Part shown: positions 6,239-8,639 of the stretch, one piece after another | Layout of the letters: each line of letters opens with the position of its first letter | Position numbering within the stretch: the stretch's first letter is position 1 | From: Thalassobius sp050633445 | GTDB taxonomy: Bacteria; Pseudomonadota; Alphaproteobacteria; Rhodobacterales; Rhodobacteraceae | Assembly (NCBI GenBank): GCA_050633445.1 | Contig: JBOEGN010000086.1 | Span: 1 to 8,639 of the forward strand | Reading direction: 5' to 3' | DNA length: 8,639 nucleotides | Made by a program: the position numbers and the translations under genes | The notes under the pieces: generated by a model | Told to the model about the DNA's origin: nothing | The model's database searches: none | The model's input: only the letters and a program-made list of their open reading frames with translations

Positions 6239-6932
6239 ACTCGGTCGCTTCTTCGATGTCGCGGGCGGCGATCGCATTAAACAAGGCGTTATAGCTGCGT
6301 TGATAGGCGGCGATCCGCGTGGGCGTCAGATGCCGGCGATACATCGCGGCGCGAAACGCCTGACGACGCGCATCAATCACCAGATTATAGCAGGCGATCA
6401 ACAACGGGTTCCCGGTGCCTTCGGCCAGTTGACGGTGAAAGTCTTCCTCCAGCCGGACAAAGGCGGAAATGTCGGACTGCACGGCCTCCATCTTGGACAG
6501 GGTCGCGCCCAATGCCTCGATCTGACGAGGGGGCATGCTGATGATGGCCAGGCGCACCATCTCGGGCTCTAGAATACCGCGCACCACCTGCAACTGTAGC
6601 GGGCCGGTATCCGCAGCAACCGGAGCCGCCGAAGATGTGGCCCCTCCAGGGTCAAAGGTTACGAAAGAGCCCGACCCGGCACGACGCCGGATCATGCCGC
6701 GATCTTCCAGCTGATCCAAAGCCTCGCGTACGGTGTTGCGCGCAACGCCCAAATCCTGCGCCAGCTGACGTTCTGACGGCAGACGCTCGTCCAGCCCGTA
6801 TTCCTGCGCAACGATGCGACTGCTAAGCGTGTCGATGACATATTGCACCGTCGCCCCAACGGCGGGCGCGTCAAGGGTCTGCTGGGCGGGGCGTCGATTG
6901 GAAACAGTCACGGTCGGGGCAATCTCTGACAC
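6186..6932 (-). CDS. GntR-family regulator, FadR/FCD subfamily
   Basis: A cytoplasmic DNA-binding regulator of 248 residues. The winged helix-turn-helix spans about 28-92, with the classic LPSERQLAQDLGVARNTVREALDQLEDRGMIRRRAGSGSFV (51-91). A Pro/Ala/Ser linker (about 94-112) leads to an all-helical FCD ligand domain (about 115-245), with EEDFHRQLAEGTGN (162-175) and NAIAARDIEEAT (219-230). FCD domains usually bind a metal through Asp/Asn, His, His, His. Here the aligned positions are Glu162, His166, Tyr214 and Ser236, so the canonical site is largely lost. The start is GTG with no good ribosome site and a hairpin directly upstream; GTG at 6846-6848 (Val29), preceded by GGGG, is an alternative giving about 220 residues. 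It lies between purU and the convergent binding-protein gene and is the only regulator in the window, so it is the best candidate for controlling tmm and the divergent gene. The family call is sure; the effector and targets are inferred. Confidence 0.93.
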   Translation of the reverse strand: MSEIAPTVTVSNRRPAQQTLDAPAVGATVQYVIDTLSSRIVAQEYGLDERLPSERQLAQDLGVARNTVREALDQLEDRGMIRRRAGSGSFVTFDPGGATSSAAPVAADTGPLQLQVVRGILEPEMVRLAIISMPPRQIEALGATLSKMEAVQSDISAFVRLEEDFHRQLAEGTGNPLLIACYNLVIDARRQAFRAAMYRRHLTPTRIAAYQRSYNALFNAIAARDIEEATEFMKLSLVEDQKLLLQED

Positions 6933-6949
6933 GGGCGCACGGCGCGCCC
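6933..6949 (-). promoter_or_regulatory. Hairpin abutting the annotated GntR start
   Basis: GGGCGC and GCGCCC arms (6 perfect pairs, 5-base loop) end exactly at the GTG at 6930-6932. In mRNA this would hide the ribosome-binding region. It either lowers expression of the regulator or indicates that the true start lies downstream. It is not followed by a T-tract. Confidence 0.4.
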
Positions 6950-7007
6950 GCCCAGAAGATAACGCGAAACCCGACAGAGTTTCCAGATGCCCCGACAGGT
7001 TTGTGCG

Positions 7008-7881
7008 TTAACCCATCCGCTCGGACGAATAGCTGCCCGGGCTGGCAGGGAAAACAACGGTTTTGTTGCCGTTCAGGAACACGCGGTGGTTTGCATGGGC
7101 GTGGATGGCGCGGGCCAGAACCTGGCTTTCGACGTCGCGGCCCAACGAAACGTAATCCGAGGCCGATTGGGCATGGGTAACGCGCACGATGTCTTGCTCG
7201 ATGATCGGACCTTCGTCCAGATCAGCGGTCACGTAATGCGAGGTCGCCCCGATCAATTTCACGCCACGTTCATAGGCTTGCTTATAGGGGTTCGCGCCCT
7301 TGANNCGAGTGGTGGATATTGATGATCTTACCGCTCATTTTCTGGCACATCTCATCGCTGAGAATCTGCATATAGCGCGCCAGGACGATCAGGTCCGCGC
7401 CTGCCTCCTCGACCACCTGCATGATTGCGGCCTCGGCCTCAGGTTTGTTTGCCTTGGTGACCTTGATACAGTGGAACGGAATGTCCGAGTTCACCACAAC
7501 CTTTTGATAGTCCATATGATTCGAGATCACAGCAACGATATCCACCGGCAGCGCACCAATGCGAACGCGGTACAAAAGATCGTTCAGGCAGTGACCAAAC
7601 CGGCTGACCATGATGACAACTTTCATCTTCTCGCTGTCGTCATGGAAGCTATAGGTCATGTCCAGCGCGGCGGCGGTATCGGCGAAACCCGATTGCAAAT
7701 CCTCCAGCCCTGCGCCCTTTTCAGAGGCAAAGCTGACGCGCATGAAAAACATGCCGGTTTCGGGGTCGTCAAATTGCGAACTGTCGGTGATATTACAGCC
7801 GTTGTCGGCCATATAGTTGGCAATCGCAGCCACGATCCCACGCTGAGATTGGCAGGTGACGGTCAGGGTATAAGTGCTCAT
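7008..7881 (-). CDS. purU: Formyltetrahydrofolate deformylase, interrupted by an assembly gap
   Basis: PurU hydrolyses 10-formyl-THF to formate and THF, here the likely exit of methyl carbon from TMA/TMAO. An N-terminal ACT-like domain (about 1-80: TLTVTCQSQRGIVAAIANYMADNG) is followed by a formyltransferase-fold domain (about 85 onward: KVVIMVSRFGHCLNDLLYR). Catalytic residues by family are Asn188 and His190 in INIHHS and the Asp in DLDEGPIIEQ, Asp226 after reconstruction. Two N at 7304-7305 break the frame after HHS. The family sequence there is HHS-FLPSF-KG. Only NN plus TC remain where 15 bases are expected, so 11 bases are missing. Adding them restores 192 + 5 + 97 = 294 residues, the normal PurU length, with intact frame on both sides. 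GGGAG precedes the ATG by 6 bases. It lies 78 bases after folD on the same strand and 75 bases before the GntR gene. It is a real gene rather than a pseudogene. Confidence 0.95.
7304..7305. other. Assembly gap inside purU
   Basis: Two ambiguous bases stand where about 13 are expected (Phe-Leu-Pro-Ser plus the first base of the next Phe codon). This is a sequencing or scaffolding artefact that makes an apparent frameshift. Confidence 0.85.
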
Positions 7882-7959
7882 GTTTCGCTCCCATGAGGTT
7901 GCAAATTTGGGTCGCGGCGCTGATGGCCGATGTCTGTTGGTTTTGGGATTTCGGGTGGC

Positions 7960-8639
7960 CTACACGGTCAGCCCCTCGGGTTCTGTCAGTCCGTTTGCGC
8001 GGCAGCAGGCGGTTAGGGTGTTGGCCAGCAGGCAGGCGATTGTCATGGGGCCGACGCCTCCGGGGACGGGGGTGATGGCGCCTGCGACGGCGGCGCAGCT
8101 GTCGAAATCCACGTCGCCAACCAGGCGGGTTTTGCCTGCGCCGCGCTCGGGCGCGTCGATCCGGTTGATGCCCACGTCGATCACAGTGGCGCCGGGTTTG
8201 ATCCAGTCTCCGGGCACCATCTGAGGCCGCCCGACGGCCGCCACAACGATGTCAGCCTGGCGCACTACGCCGGGCATATCCTGGGTCCGGCTGTGGGCAA
8301 TCGTCACCGTGCAGCTGTCGCCCAGCAGCAGCTGCGCCATCGGTTTTCCGACGATATTGCTGCGCCCGATCACCACCGCATTCAGCCCCGAAAGCGTGCC
8401 ATGATGCTCGCGCAGCATCATCAGACAGCCCAGCGGCGTGCAGGGCACCATGGATTTCTGACCGGTGCCCAGCAGCCCCACATTCGAGATATGGAACCCG
8501 TCCACATCCTTGGCCGGGTCGATGGAATTGATCACCAGATCCTCGTTCAGATGATCGGGCAAAGGCAGCTGTACCAGGATGCCATGCACCGCCGGATCGT
8601 CATTCAAGCCACTGATCAGGCTCAGCAAATCAGACTCGG
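7960..8639 (-). CDS. folD: Bifunctional methylene-THF dehydrogenase / methenyl-THF cyclohydrolase, 5' part missing
   Basis: FolD oxidises 5,10-methylene-THF to methenyl-THF and hydrolyses it to 10-formyl-THF, feeding PurU downstream. About 226 C-terminal residues are present; the reading frame is open through the window end, and the N-terminal 70 or so residues, including the catalytic Lys region, are outside. Visible blocks are GILVQLPLPDH, DPAKDVDGFHISNVG, the NADP Rossmann region NAVVIGRSNIVGKPMAQLLL, HSRTQD, VGRPQMVPGDWIKPGATVIDVGINR and the signature ITPVPGGVGPMTIA. The protein ends ...EPEGLTV at a TAG (7960-7962). A TTG near 8626 is an internal Leu codon and not the start. It is upstream of purU on the same strand, and the two probably share a transcript. 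The identification is firm. Confidence 0.97.
   Translation of the reverse strand, partial: ESDLLSLISGLNDDPAVHGILVQLPLPDHLNEDLVINSIDPAKDVDGFHISNVGLLGTGQKSMVPCTPLGCLMMLREHHGTLSGLNAVVIGRSNIVGKPMAQLLLGDSCTVTIAHSRTQDMPGVVRQADIVVAAVGRPQMVPGDWIKPGATVIDVGINRIDAPERGAGKTRLVGDVDFDSCAAVAGAITPVPGGVGPMTIACLLANTLTACCRANGLTEPEGLTV

Noticed and set aside
7008..7881. purU as a pseudogene or two separate genes
   Set aside because: The break coincides with N characters, and the missing family motif accounts exactly for the frame and length deficit.
1..8639. Insertion sequences, CRISPR arrays, phage genes or toxin-antitoxin genes
   Set aside because: No transposase, terminal inverted repeats with target duplications, spaced direct repeats or phage-like proteins were seen; all long frames fit metabolic or regulatory genes of one pathway.

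Overview
The window is a GC-rich alphaproteobacterial segment, most likely from the marine Roseobacter group (Rhodobacteraceae). It carries the methylated-amine genes trimethylamine monooxygenase (tmm) and TMAO demethylase (tdm), with the formyl-THF genes purU and folD nearby, a combination known from marine roseobacters. The assignment rests on remembered protein families and on codon and GC style; no search was run. Two N characters inside purU mark draft sequence.

Layout, left to right: (1) 1-928, minus: 5' part of an ammonium transporter, cut by the window edge. (2) 998-3352, minus: Tdm. (3) 3353-3415: tmm-tdm gap holding two overlapping, mutually exclusive GC-rich hairpins, the second followed by a T-tract. 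(4) 3416-4759, minus: Tmm. (5) 4760-4930: divergent control region with a long near-perfect palindrome close to tmm and a second, different palindrome closer to the rightward gene. (6) 4931-6238, plus: a substrate-binding-protein-like gene with no visible export signal and no transporter partners here. (7) 6186-6932, minus: GntR/FCD regulator, overlapping the previous gene tail to tail. (8) 7008-7881, minus: purU, broken only by an assembly gap. (9) 7960-8639, minus: 3' part of folD, cut by the window edge. No stretch over 300 bases lacks a gene.

How the genes fit together: Tmm oxidises trimethylamine to TMAO. Tdm demethylates TMAO to dimethylamine, and its GcvT-like C-terminal domain is suited to hand the one-carbon unit to tetrahydrofolate. 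FolD takes methylene-THF to formyl-THF, and PurU hydrolyses that to formate and free THF. Amine nitrogen ends as ammonium once dimethylamine and monomethylamine are degraded by genes not in this window, which gives the ammonium transporter a plausible place at the end of the tmm-tdm-amt unit. The GntR regulator and the leaderless binding-protein homologue are the local candidates for sensing a methylated amine or one-carbon metabolite.

The least explained parts are the control DNA (palindromes at 4782-4810 and 4865-4883, hairpin pair at 3372-3411) and the orphan, apparently cytoplasmic binding-protein homologue transcribed away from tmm.
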